From Chlorohelix sp037138995 (lineage in GTDB: Bacteria; Chloroflexota; Chloroflexia; Chloroheliales; Chloroheliaceae), in NCBI RefSeq assembly GCF_037138995.1, contig NZ_JBAXHI010000005.1, forward strand, positions 102,679 to 166,678: a stretch of 64,000 nt of DNA, given 5' to 3'. The position numbers and the translations under genes were made by a program. This document shows positions 36,131-43,349 of the stretch, piece after piece; positions within the stretch are counted from its first letter, which is position 1, and each line of letters begins with the position of its first letter. The notes under the pieces were generated by a model. The model did no database searches. It was not told the origin of the DNA and saw nothing but the letters and a program-made list of their open reading frames with translations.

Positions 36131-37021
36131 TCAGATTTCTACCACGAAGGGAGTTCCTATTTCAACCTGTGGGCGTCTGTACATAACCCTAACCGAGGTT
36201 TGATCTTGGGTTGGGTTTCCCACATCAAAAGCCGCATAGCCATTTACTCTTGCCAGTTCGAGAAAATCGCTACTCCCAAAGAGAGTTATCAGTTCGTTAG
36301 GTGAGCCATCCCCGTAGTTTGCTTTAATACCACCGCTTTCCAGACGAACTTTTCGACTTGTTATTGGTGAGTAATATTCCACATAAACCCTTAGCTTGCG
36401 TTTTTCACTTTCGGTAAGCTGATCAAATTGGCGACGATGGATGTTGCTGATAATATTTCCAAAATGATCAATATGCAATACACGACCCTGCAATACCTTT
36501 TTCTTACCGACCTGTTCCCACTGGGGCCAGAGATCCTCAAATGATACTACATCCCCCACTTCAAGTAAGGGTCCAACTTTTTCAAAAGGTTCTCCCTTAG
36601 ACAGGTGTGCCGCTACTGGTGCATAAATATCTCGCCCAAAAAAGGTATTACTTACAAATTGACGGTGAAAAGACTGATTGAGCGGCTCACGTACACTTAT
36701 GTTCGGGTAAGTATCAATGATGTAGGAGAAAAGCCCATTATCTGGACCTATAAATACCCCCACATCCGGTACTTTCAGACAGATGGTTCGGCGGTCCGTA
36801 CTTACACCGGGATCGACTACCGCCACATGTATTGAGTTTGGTGGGAAGTGATAATGGGCATTATATAATACAAAGGCACCCTGCAAAACATTTTGAGGTT
36901 CTATTTGATGCGAAATATCTACCAGCAAGGAGGCGGGGTTTATAGTGTTAATCACCCCTTTCATCATACCGATATAGCCGTCTTGCTCTCCAAAATCTGT
37001 GGTAAGGGTAACAATTGTCAT
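36131..37021 (-). CDS. S-adenosyl-L-methionine hydrolase (adenosine-forming), DUF62 family
   Basis: The 296 residues form a full-length DUF62 protein. The N-terminal domain has MTIVTLTTDFGEQDGYIGMM, the DISHQI loop, VVDPGVSTDRRTICLK with the conserved Asp and Arg, and GPDNGLFSYI. The C-terminal beta-barrel has HIDHFGNIISNI. Family members use water or hydroxide to split SAM into adenosine and methionine; close relatives are fluorinase and chlorinase, but the hydrolase-type D-x-x-R pattern is kept here. It is transcribed away from the SAM-I riboswitch and metK fragment about 220 bp off, so two SAM-related functions share one control region. GAGG lies upstream of the ATG. Confidence 0.88.
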   Translation of the reverse strand: MTIVTLTTDFGEQDGYIGMMKGVINTINPASLLVDISHQIEPQNVLQGAFVLYNAHYHFPPNSIHVAVVDPGVSTDRRTICLKVPDVGVFIGPDNGLFSYIIDTYPNISVREPLNQSFHRQFVSNTFFGRDIYAPVAAHLSKGEPFEKVGPLLEVGDVVSFEDLWPQWEQVGKKKVLQGRVLHIDHFGNIISNIHRRQFDQLTESEKRKLRVYVEYYSPITSRKVRLESGGIKANYGDGSPNELITLFGSSDFLELARVNGYAAFDVGNPTQDQTSVRVMYRRPQVEIGTPFVVEI

Positions 37022-37240
37022 AAAGCCTCGATTCTCTGCTGTGATTAGTGGAGCTGAATTAAAAGCCTCGCCTTGATATTTCTGTAAATATAACTTAGTT
37101 TATTTAGATTATCAAATCAATCATTCGTCCCAGCCTTGCTACGCTTATATTTATACTTGACAAATATGATAAAATAACTTATGCCTATATTAGGCAAAAA
37201 AAGTGCCTCATTATCATCATAGAATATAGACATAGTGTAA

Positions 37241-37365
37241 CTCTTATCAAGAGAAGTTGAAGGAATAAGGTTCTTCGAAATTCGGCAACCAACGCTTCTA
37301 AACAATATGCGCGTATGGTGCCAATTACAACATAATCTGAATGTCAGGTTATCGAAAGATAAGAG
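37241..37365 (+). ncRNA. SAM-I (S-box) riboswitch
   Basis: P1 is perfect over 8 bp: CTCTTATC (37241-37248) and GATAAGAG (37358-37365). Between them, in the right order, are the conserved core AAGAG, GAAGGA, GAAATTCGGCAACC, GGTGCCAATT, a P4 hairpin (ATAATCTGA/TCAGGTTAT) and CGAAAGATAAG. Several P2 bases differ from the S-box consensus (for example GAAATT instead of GAAACC). The class senses SAM and switches off methionine/SAM genes. Here it is followed by a terminator and the 5' part of metK. Confidence 0.88.
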
Positions 37366-37417
37366 AGGTATCTGCCCGGACATGAATTTAATCCGTTTGC
37401 AGAAATGAATGTGCTGA

Positions 37418-37449
37418 CCCCCTTATCCTTAGATAAGCGGGGTTTTTAT
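37418..37449 (+). terminator. Riboswitch expression platform: intrinsic terminator
   Basis: CCCC-CTTATC and GATAAG-C-GGGG form a stem around CTTA, followed by TTTTTATTT. The left arm CTTATC is identical to the 5' strand of P1. It can therefore pair with the P1 3' strand GATAAG as an antiterminator when SAM is absent. Bound SAM would hold P1 and release the terminator. Confidence 0.88.
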
Positions 37450-37562
37450 TTGCCTGGTGCTTATTTTCTAAACAGCTTTTAGCATAAAAACGTATTAACT
37501 CTAGTCTAGAGTAATACTATGCTCAAAGTTAAAAATTTCAATTTTGCAAAGAAGGAGAAAAA

Positions 37563-37772
37563 ATGTCTAACACCTTTCTCACCTCACCCAAGCTTTTTCT
37601 AACAAGCGAAAGCGTTACTGAAGGTCACCCCGATAAGCTTTGCGACCAAATTTCGGATGCCATATTGGAGCAGGACCCGAATGCCCGCGTAGCCTGTGAA
37701 ACTGCCACTACTACCGGCTTGATACTAGTAGCAGGTGAAATTCCCACTGTTCCTACTCCCAACCATTATTAG
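37563..37772 (+). pseudogene. metK: metK 5' fragment (S-adenosylmethionine synthetase, truncated)
   Basis: The frame starts after AAGGAGAAAAA and reads LFLTSESVTEGHPDKLCDQI, then DPNARVACETATTTGLILVAGEI, which is MetK up to about residue 60. It then diverges (PTVPTPNHY) and stops. Full MetK has close to 400 residues, so only the first part of the ATP/methionine-binding N-terminal domain remains, and the rest is not found downstream in any frame. An intact copy must exist elsewhere in an organism that still uses SAM. The fragment keeps its riboswitch, promoter region and ribosome site. Confidence 0.85.
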
Positions 37773-37870
37773 TAACAGCCAAAAATTCCCCCCGCTTTTG
37801 TATATAAATCTGCTAGTCCTTGAAATAACAAAATCATACTTGATAATCTTAATAAAGTATATTAATATAC

Positions 37871-37902
37871 ATTCCAATTGCCCCGTTGAAGGGGACTGAA
37901 AC
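37871..37902 (+). CRISPR. Solitary CRISPR-repeat-like sequence
   Basis: The 32-bp unit starts ATTCCAATTGCCCC and ends GGGGACTGAAAC. It has an internal stem CCCC/GGGG around GTTGAA and the 3' GAAAC end typical of type I and III repeats. No second copy or cas gene lies in the window, so it can at most be a relic of an array. The 23 bp after it may be part of a spacer, broken by the 116-bp repeat that starts at 37926. Confidence 0.4.
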
Positions 37903-37925
37903 TCTGTTGCAATGCAGGTCACATA

Positions 37926-38041
37926 GTGGGAAGTGCATAGTAATGCAGAGGTAGCACGCTATAATAGATTTTTGCTATTGTTAAGCAGCCTCAGATGTTT
38001 GGCAAAATTAAAATTCACCTCTTCCAAGATAGGCACACCCC
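37926..38041 (+). mobile_element. 116-bp MITE-like repeat, copy A
   Basis: This copy is identical to the reverse complement of 59362-59477 at all but about three positions over 116 bp. The ends are imperfect inverted repeats: the second copy starts GGGGTGTGCCTAT and, on the other strand, GGGGAGTGCCTAG. This is the build of a miniature inverted-repeat element. It contains TATAAT in its centre but no open frame. Target duplications are not clear. Confidence 0.75.
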
Positions 38042-38169
38042 ACACTGGAATAACACGCAGCGCTGATATAGCTCCGCAGAAAACAATGCGCTAAATTGCT
38101 CGTCCTCGCGGTATCGCTCCTTGCACACGCTATTCTTTCTTTTTCACTCCATAGACTCTAACTGCTGAA

Positions 38170-39927
38170 TTATTTACGCCCGGCAGTATCTTGTCTGTTT
38201 TGTCGCGAGGATGAGTCATTTTTCGACTCAGGCAGATTATTTTTGGCTTTTACCCATTTCATTTTGAAGGTGCGAGTAGCGCCAGATTTTTTTATAGCTG
38301 TGTCATCACGTAGTTTAAATGTGCCTACAAGCGTGTTCAATTGTAGTGCAATTTCAGTTAGAGCGTTCGCGCTTGAAAGATAACTCTTACTGCCCTCGCT
38401 AATATTGGATATCATATGCGACATTTCCTGCATAGTACCGGCAACCTGTGTGTTGGCAACCCGCTGCTGATCGGTAGCCAGTGAAATGGCGTAGGAAAGC
38501 TGACTCGTGTGTTTTGCCACTTCAATAATTTCCTTATTAACGCTTAACGCTTCTTCAACCATTTGACGACCCAACGCCACCACTTTAATGCCATCTTCGG
38601 TTGCCATTACGCTGGCAGTAGTAGCTTGCTGAATTTGACCAACTAGTTGTTGGATTTCCACTGCCGCTTGCCGCGAGCGTTGCGATAACTTTCGCACCTG
38701 AGAAGCTACTACCGCAAACCGTTCTCCTTCTTCCCCCGCTCCAGCGCTTTCAATAGCTGCATTTAGAGCGAGCAGATGGGTATCATCAGAGAGGGTGCTA
38801 ATCAGGCTGGTGGCTTCGCGGATTCGCTGTGAAACGGAGTTTAAAGCAATTATACGTTCTGCAATCAGGTTCACACGCTGCGTAATATCTGCCATCTTTT
38901 GTGAAAGAGCATTCATAGTGTTATAGCCAATCTCTGCGCTATTTAACGACTCATTCGCGCTTTGGGCTACCTTGCTGGCGCTCTCTGCAATTTGCTGGCT
39001 TGTACCGCTTAATTCATTAATGGTTGCTGAAACTTGAGAAACAGCCACCGCTTGCTCTGAAAGGCTACTCGCCTGTCTGGCACTGGCTTCTTCAAGATAA
39101 TGACTGGTTGTAGAAACGGTATTAGCTTGCAATTGAATCCGAGCAATAACCATTCTCAAACGCGCCAACGCCTTATTAAGGCTTTCGCTTAACCCCACTA
39201 TTTCTTGAGAGCCTTCTACTAGGAATTTAGGGGTTAAATCGCCCTCGGCAGTAAGCTTCAGCTTAGCATTTAATGCACTCAAAGGACGTGACAATAGACG
39301 CGGTATGCTAACTGTCAATAATAATACTGATGCTATGCTTCCTATCAATACAAGCCCAAAAATCCAGAGCATTACTGTTATATTGGCGCGACTTTCTTGT
39401 TCTATACTTTCGTATATTTTAGTTAATTCAGCAGTATAATTTTTTAGTTCATCAAAAAGTTGTCTGCGTGTAGTCTGCGAATTGAAAAGCATTTGTCTTG
39501 CATCTTCAGGTTTGAGGCTAAGATTCTGCAATTTATTGTAATCTTGTGCTACAACTTGATAGATTTGCAATATTTTTAGAAAACCTGAATTAGTTTTTGA
39601 ATCGCTAAAAGCAGGCGTTATTTCGCGAAGTAGCTCTTCAATCCGTGTATCCTGTTTCAAAGTAGCCTGTTGCAAGTTGCTATTAAAATTATCAACATAA
39701 ATCTGATAGAATTCTGCCTGCTCATCCAATAAATATGCTAAATCTTGGGCATAGTTTACCCGTTCCCTACTTTGCGCTTCCATATCTCTGCTAGAAGTAA
39801 TACGTCCTAACAGATAGAAAGAAGCCAAACCATTCACTGTAACAAGGAAAAGAATGAAGAAAAAGGTAAAATAAATCCTACCACTTAGACTATATAGAGA
39901 AAATACTGACAAACGTTTATTCGCCAT
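38170..39927 (-). CDS. Methyl-accepting chemotaxis protein
   Basis: This 585-residue receptor has TM1 (IYFTFFFILFLVTVNGLASFY) at residues 19-40, an external helical sensor of about 140 residues, and TM2 (MLWIFGLVLIGSIASVLLLT) near 190. A HAMP domain follows (RPLSALNAKLKLTAEGDLTP), then the signalling domain. The conserved hairpin tip is present as LLALNAAIESAGAGEEGERF near residue 390, with A-G-x-x-G kept. The sensor is a four-helix-bundle type with no obvious ligand. No che genes are in the window. The C-terminal tail is basic and lacks a CheR-docking pentapeptide. Confidence 0.9.
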   Translation of the reverse strand: MANKRLSVFSLYSLSGRIYFTFFFILFLVTVNGLASFYLLGRITSSRDMEAQSRERVNYAQDLAYLLDEQAEFYQIYVDNFNSNLQQATLKQDTRIEELLREITPAFSDSKTNSGFLKILQIYQVVAQDYNKLQNLSLKPEDARQMLFNSQTTRRQLFDELKNYTAELTKIYESIEQESRANITVMLWIFGLVLIGSIASVLLLTVSIPRLLSRPLSALNAKLKLTAEGDLTPKFLVEGSQEIVGLSESLNKALARLRMVIARIQLQANTVSTTSHYLEEASARQASSLSEQAVAVSQVSATINELSGTSQQIAESASKVAQSANESLNSAEIGYNTMNALSQKMADITQRVNLIAERIIALNSVSQRIREATSLISTLSDDTHLLALNAAIESAGAGEEGERFAVVASQVRKLSQRSRQAAVEIQQLVGQIQQATTASVMATEDGIKVVALGRQMVEEALSVNKEIIEVAKHTSQLSYAISLATDQQRVANTQVAGTMQEMSHMISNISEGSKSYLSSANALTEIALQLNTLVGTFKLRDDTAIKKSGATRTFKMKWVKAKNNLPESKNDSSSRQNRQDTAGRK

Positions 39928-40334
39928 AGATTGATCCTTGTAGATTGAACTGATAGAAGTTCTTGCATTTGGGAAATAATAACATAATTGTAAAGCCTTA
40001 CCACATTTGGGAAATAATCTTAGATAGCCAAAATTTATGAGCCGAATCTTACGCCCAAATATTGATTAAACTAGCAATGATTTTTTGCGATGGGTAAAAA
40101 TTGCATGGATGAGTGTGATATGTTATACTACGTGAGCAAGTGCAACAGGTATAGTAGCTCATATACTACCTTGTAACGCAGGAAACGTCCGGCGTACAGT
40201 TAACAAAGAGCAACAAAAAAGCACTGTATTTAACATTAGGGTTGCGTGCCATAACATTTATGATGGCAGGCACAAAAGCCCGTTAATTTTGGTAAATAGA
40301 TTTGAGGACAAAACTACCGAAAGGGGGTTTTTGA
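39928..40334. other. Long leader region of rpsO
   Basis: The 407 bp contain a promoter candidate at 40101-40129, which would give rpsO an mRNA leader of about 200 nt. That is long enough for S15-type autoregulation. Short complementary blocks (AGTAGCTCATATACTACC near 40152) could pair. The left 170 bp upstream of the chemoreceptor gene are AT-rich without clear structure. Confidence 0.4.
40101..40129 (+). promoter_or_regulatory. Candidate promoter of rpsO
   Basis: TTGCAT (40101-40106) and TATACT (40124-40129) are separated by 17 bp, the optimum for a sigma-70-like promoter. Confidence 0.45.
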
Positions 40335-40604
40335 ATGTCGCTGCAAAAAGCCGAAAAAGACGGCATCATTGAGAAATATGCCGTTCATAACGGCGATACC
40401 GGTTCACCCGAAGTGCAGATAGCTCTATTGACAGAGCGCATTTTACAGCTTACACAGCATCTTAACACGCACAAGCATGATAATCATTCACGGCGTGGTT
40501 TGCTGAAATTGGTAGGTCGTCGCCGCCGCTTGCTGGTATATCTAAGCCAGAAAGATATTGAGCGCTACCGAGTTGTTATCGGAAAATTAGGGCTTCGCCG
40601 CTAA
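40335..40604 (+). CDS. rpsO: 30S ribosomal protein S15
   Basis: The 89-residue protein is exactly family length. It contains the S15 signature: GDTGSPEVQIALLTERIL, LNTHKHDNHSRRGLLKLVGRR and RRLLVYL. S15 binds the central domain of 16S rRNA early in 30S assembly and often represses its own translation. The ribosome site AAGGGGG is strong. The usual neighbour pnp is absent; the gene ends in its own terminator, so it is monocistronic here. Confidence 0.97.
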   Translation: MSLQKAEKDGIIEKYAVHNGDTGSPEVQIALLTERILQLTQHLNTHKHDNHSRRGLLKLVGRRRRLLVYLSQKDIERYRVVIGKLGLRR

Positions 40605-40633
40605 CCGGAAAAGTGTTGAGCAGGAAAAACCAG

Positions 40634-40668
40634 AAAGACCTGTAAAAATAGCAGGTCTTTTAGTTTTT
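40634..40668 (+). terminator. Rho-independent terminator after rpsO
   Basis: AAAGACCTG (40634-40642) and CAGGTCTTT (40652-40660) form a 9-bp stem with a 9-nt loop followed by TAGTTTTTT. Confidence 0.88.
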
Positions 40669-40992
40669 TCGCTAATGTAATATGACAAGTTCTAACATGG
40701 GTAAATTACTCCGTTGCTGAATTGTTCTACCCCAAAATTGAATACATAATAGTAAGCAATTTGACTAACTTCTTACACTAGCCTAAAATATTAGGATATA
40801 AGGTAATTTCCCCTCACTTTTAATTTTTATCACTGAAAATTCTAGCCTCTTCATAGGATTCATGCTCACCCATCTTACTTTTATCGGTATTTTCCCTGTT
40901 GGTATAGCCAAAATGCCAAGTATCATTCACTCTAGCTTGTAGTACAGCGGATAATCGGAAATTAAATATACATATAAAGGAAGGATTAAACC
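40669..40992. other. Intergenic region upstream of the crtO-like gene
   Basis: These 324 bp are AT-rich and hold no recognisable gene. AAGGAAGG at 40977-40984 is the ribosome site for the GTG at 40993. A minus-strand frame overlapping the start of the next gene was considered and rejected. Confidence 0.4.
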
Positions 40993-42672
40993 GTGAATGC
41001 TGCACAAACTTATGATGTGATAGTAATCGGAGCAGGACATAATGGTCTAACAAGTGCATGTTATCTGGCAAAAGCTGGTTATAAAGTGCTGGTATTAGAA
41101 CGACGTGGGTTAGTTGGTGGCGCAGTTATCACCGAAACTGATATTTTCCCCGGTTATCGCCTTGATACCTGTAGCACTTTTCATGTTGTGATAAACGGAA
41201 CTCCGATTGTGCAAGATCTTAATTTGGAGAAATTCGGACTAGACTATATTGAAGTAGATCCTTGGGCTTTTGCGCCCTTCCCGAACGGAAACCACATTAC
41301 TTTTTACAGGGATGTGGATAAAACCGCCCAAACTATTGCAAAGTTTTCACCAGAAGATGCCGAAGCTTATCGCCGCTTTATGCAGTTCTGGATGCGCTTT
41401 AACGAAACGATGATGGATATTTTTTGCTATCCCCCTTCCCTTTCGACTATGACTATAAGAGCCACTATCAAGGAAACCGAAAAACTGATGCTCGGTATCG
41501 GGGACCTTGCCACCAAAGGCTTAACTAATGCGGTTTGGAATAAAACTCTCGCAGCAATTAAAAACTCCTCACCGCGTGCCTTAGTAGGCAGTATTCGTGA
41601 AATCATTACTTCATATGGGAAAGTCATAAAGGACAACTTCAAATCGCCGGAGGTGCGGGCAGCGCTTACTTGGTTAGGAGCGCAAAGTGGACCCGGTCCC
41701 GATGAACCTATCAGCGGCGAACTCTTTGCAATGCAACAATCGCTATATCATCTTTTGGGCGTGCGAAGACCGCGTGGCGGTAGCGGTATGCTAACCCAAG
41801 CTATGGCACGTTGCCTTGAACATTACGGTGGCGAAATCAAGGTAAGCGCTGAGGTATCACAAATCCTGATTGAGAACGGCAAGGTCAAAGGCGTTGAAAT
41901 AAATGGAGGCGAGAAATTCTTTAGCTCTACTGTCATTTCAAATGCCCATGTCCAAACCACTCTCTTAAAACTTACACCAGAAGAAGCGCTGCAACCCAAC
42001 TTCCGCCGAAAAGTGGAAAATATTAAGGTGCAAAATGGGTTCGGAATGACCGTAAGATATGCCACCGACAGCCTTCCCAATTACACTGCGCTACCAACCG
42101 CAGATGCAAACGGCAAGGTGCAAGCGGGGATACCGCACAACGGGATGCAATTACTTTGCCCTTCCACCGAGCATCTGGAACAGGCGTACCGTGATTCCGA
42201 AAAGGGCTTACCCCCAACCAGCCCGGCTGTAATCGCTATGACACCATCGGCTATTGATAATACCCTTGCGCCAGTCGGTAAAAATGTTCTCTATCTCTGG
42301 GCGCAAACTCACCCTTACCAGCTTTCCAATGGCGAAAACTGGGACGAAATCAAAAAACGGGAAGCCGATAAATGCCTTCAGGTAGTGGAAGAATATGCGC
42401 CGGGCATTAAAGCTAATGTTATAGCTGAATACATCAAGAGTCCGCTGGATATTGAAAGAATTGGTGGAATGTTGCGCGGCAACCTTATGCATGTTGATAT
42501 GAGCCTTAAACAGATGTTCCATCTACGCCCTTTAGGTGAACTCTCCAATTATCATACCCCGATTAAAGGCTTATACCTAACCGGCGCTAGTACACATCCC
42601 GGCGGAGGCGTAAGCGGTGCGGCAGGTTACAATACAGCCGGAGTGGTATTGTCGGATCTAAAGTACAGATAA
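40993..42672 (+). CDS. CrtO/CrtI-superfamily FAD oxidoreductase (carotenoid ketolase/desaturase-like)
   Basis: A 559-residue protein with an N-terminal FAD fold (YDVIVIGAGHNGLTSACYLA), LVGGAVITETDIFPGYR near residue 42, RPRGGSGMLTQAMARCLEHY near 260, and the C-terminal signature GLYLTGASTHPGGGVSGAAG near 525. This long, single-domain architecture and the THPGG ending match CrtO-type ketolases and the related PYROXD2-like group more closely than phytoene desaturase. In cyanobacteria and Chloroflexus, CrtO adds a 4-keto group to beta- or gamma-carotene. GTG start after AAGGAAGG. The ferredoxin-like gene begins 33 bp later, so a redox or photosynthetic link is plausible. Confidence 0.75.
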   Translation: MNAAQTYDVIVIGAGHNGLTSACYLAKAGYKVLVLERRGLVGGAVITETDIFPGYRLDTCSTFHVVINGTPIVQDLNLEKFGLDYIEVDPWAFAPFPNGNHITFYRDVDKTAQTIAKFSPEDAEAYRRFMQFWMRFNETMMDIFCYPPSLSTMTIRATIKETEKLMLGIGDLATKGLTNAVWNKTLAAIKNSSPRALVGSIREIITSYGKVIKDNFKSPEVRAALTWLGAQSGPGPDEPISGELFAMQQSLYHLLGVRRPRGGSGMLTQAMARCLEHYGGEIKVSAEVSQILIENGKVKGVEINGGEKFFSSTVISNAHVQTTLLKLTPEEALQPNFRRKVENIKVQNGFGMTVRYATDSLPNYTALPTADANGKVQAGIPHNGMQLLCPSTEHLEQAYRDSEKGLPPTSPAVIAMTPSAIDNTLAPVGKNVLYLWAQTHPYQLSNGENWDEIKKREADKCLQVVEEYAPGIKANVIAEYIKSPLDIERIGGMLRGNLMHVDMSLKQMFHLRPLGELSNYHTPIKGLYLTGASTHPGGGVSGAAGYNTAGVVLSDLKYR

Positions 42673-42705
42673 GGAAGCACATCGGATGAAAAAAGGAGAC
42701 AAAGG

Positions 42706-43257
42706 ATGCCTGATTTAATTATCAATAATGAGGTATTTGAAGCCGAAGTGGGCGAAACTATAATGGAGGTAGCCCGCCGCAATGGCGCACATATTAGTTT
42801 TACTTGCAGCCAGAGGGGGATTTGTACCTTTTGCGAGTGCAAAGTTGAAAAAGGCGCAGAGCTATTAAATCCAATAACCGGCAATGAAAAATCCCGCCTT
42901 TCTCCCGAACGCCTAGAAAATGGCTCGCGGATGGCATGTCGGGCAGTGTTTAAGGCTGAGGAAGGAACAGTCAGGGTAACTTCCCGCGTTGAAGAAGTGA
43001 AGCAACAATTCATTGGGATTTTCAAAGCCCCTACCATTGAGGGCAAAAATAACCAACTTGGAGCTTTGTTAGGAAGTATCAAGCAAGTTTCAGTGGATTA
43101 TCTCACAATGTATCCATATGTAGTTAAAGGCTTTAAAGCAGGCAAGGCTGATTGGAATACAGTGAACCCATTCAAAGATTTGAATAATTTGGTGCAAGAT
43201 AGCAAGCGGGTGTTTCTTCGCCAAATCGGCTTAAACAGGTCGAAACATTCAAAATAA
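42706..43257 (+). CDS. [2Fe-2S] ferredoxin-domain protein with C-terminal extension (chlorosome CsmY/CsmI-like?)
   Basis: The 183 residues start with an adrenodoxin-type ferredoxin domain of about 95 residues with complete Cys ligands: Cys34-x5-Cys40-x2-Cys43 and Cys78 (FTCSQRGICTFC and RMACRAV). A further 85 residues without Cys follow and end in a basic tail (VDYLTMYPYVVKGFKAGKAD, then KRVFLRQIGLNRSKHSK). A ferredoxin domain with an added C-terminal segment is the build of chlorosome-envelope proteins CsmI, CsmJ and CsmX of Chlorobi and CsmY of Chloroflexus, so that identity is possible. A plain electron donor for the CrtO-like enzyme is the alternative. Strong AAAGGAGA ribosome site; same operon as the previous gene. 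Confidence 0.6.
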   Translation: MPDLIINNEVFEAEVGETIMEVARRNGAHISFTCSQRGICTFCECKVEKGAELLNPITGNEKSRLSPERLENGSRMACRAVFKAEEGTVRVTSRVEEVKQQFIGIFKAPTIEGKNNQLGALLGSIKQVSVDYLTMYPYVVKGFKAGKADWNTVNPFKDLNNLVQDSKRVFLRQIGLNRSKHSK

Positions 43258-43280
43258 AGGCTGGGTCAACGGTTTGCCAG

Positions 43281-43302
43281 ACAAGGGGCTTACGCCCCTT
43301 GT
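43281..43302 (+). terminator. Hairpin terminator after the ferredoxin gene
   Basis: ACAAGGGGC (43281-43289) and GCCCCTTGT (43294-43302) pair over 9 bp with a TTAC loop, 24 bp after the stop. The U-tract is short, so efficiency is uncertain. Confidence 0.55.
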
Positions 43303-43349
43303 TATCGAATGGTTCTAATAAGGGCGCATTTCGATGAGACCGAATTTAA

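Larger units (their letters stand above)
37773..38169. other. Non-coding region after the metK stub
   Basis: Holds the CRISPR-repeat-like sequence at 37871-37902 and the 116-bp repeat at 37926-38041, both listed separately. The rest (37773-37870 and 38042-38169) contains no recognisable gene, including no later part of metK. The AT-rich tract 37805-37870 separates the metK stop from the repeat-like sequence. Confidence 0.6.

Noticed and set aside
37773..37925. A full CRISPR array behind the metK stub
   Set aside because: Only one repeat-like unit is visible; the upstream 100 bp contain no second copy beyond a very weak resemblance, and there are no cas genes.
40820..41071. Minus-strand frame of 83 codons upstream of the crtO-like gene
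   Set aside because: It overlaps the crtO-like start by almost 80 bp, has no ribosome site and no recognised motif; a decayed gene cannot be excluded but is not supported.
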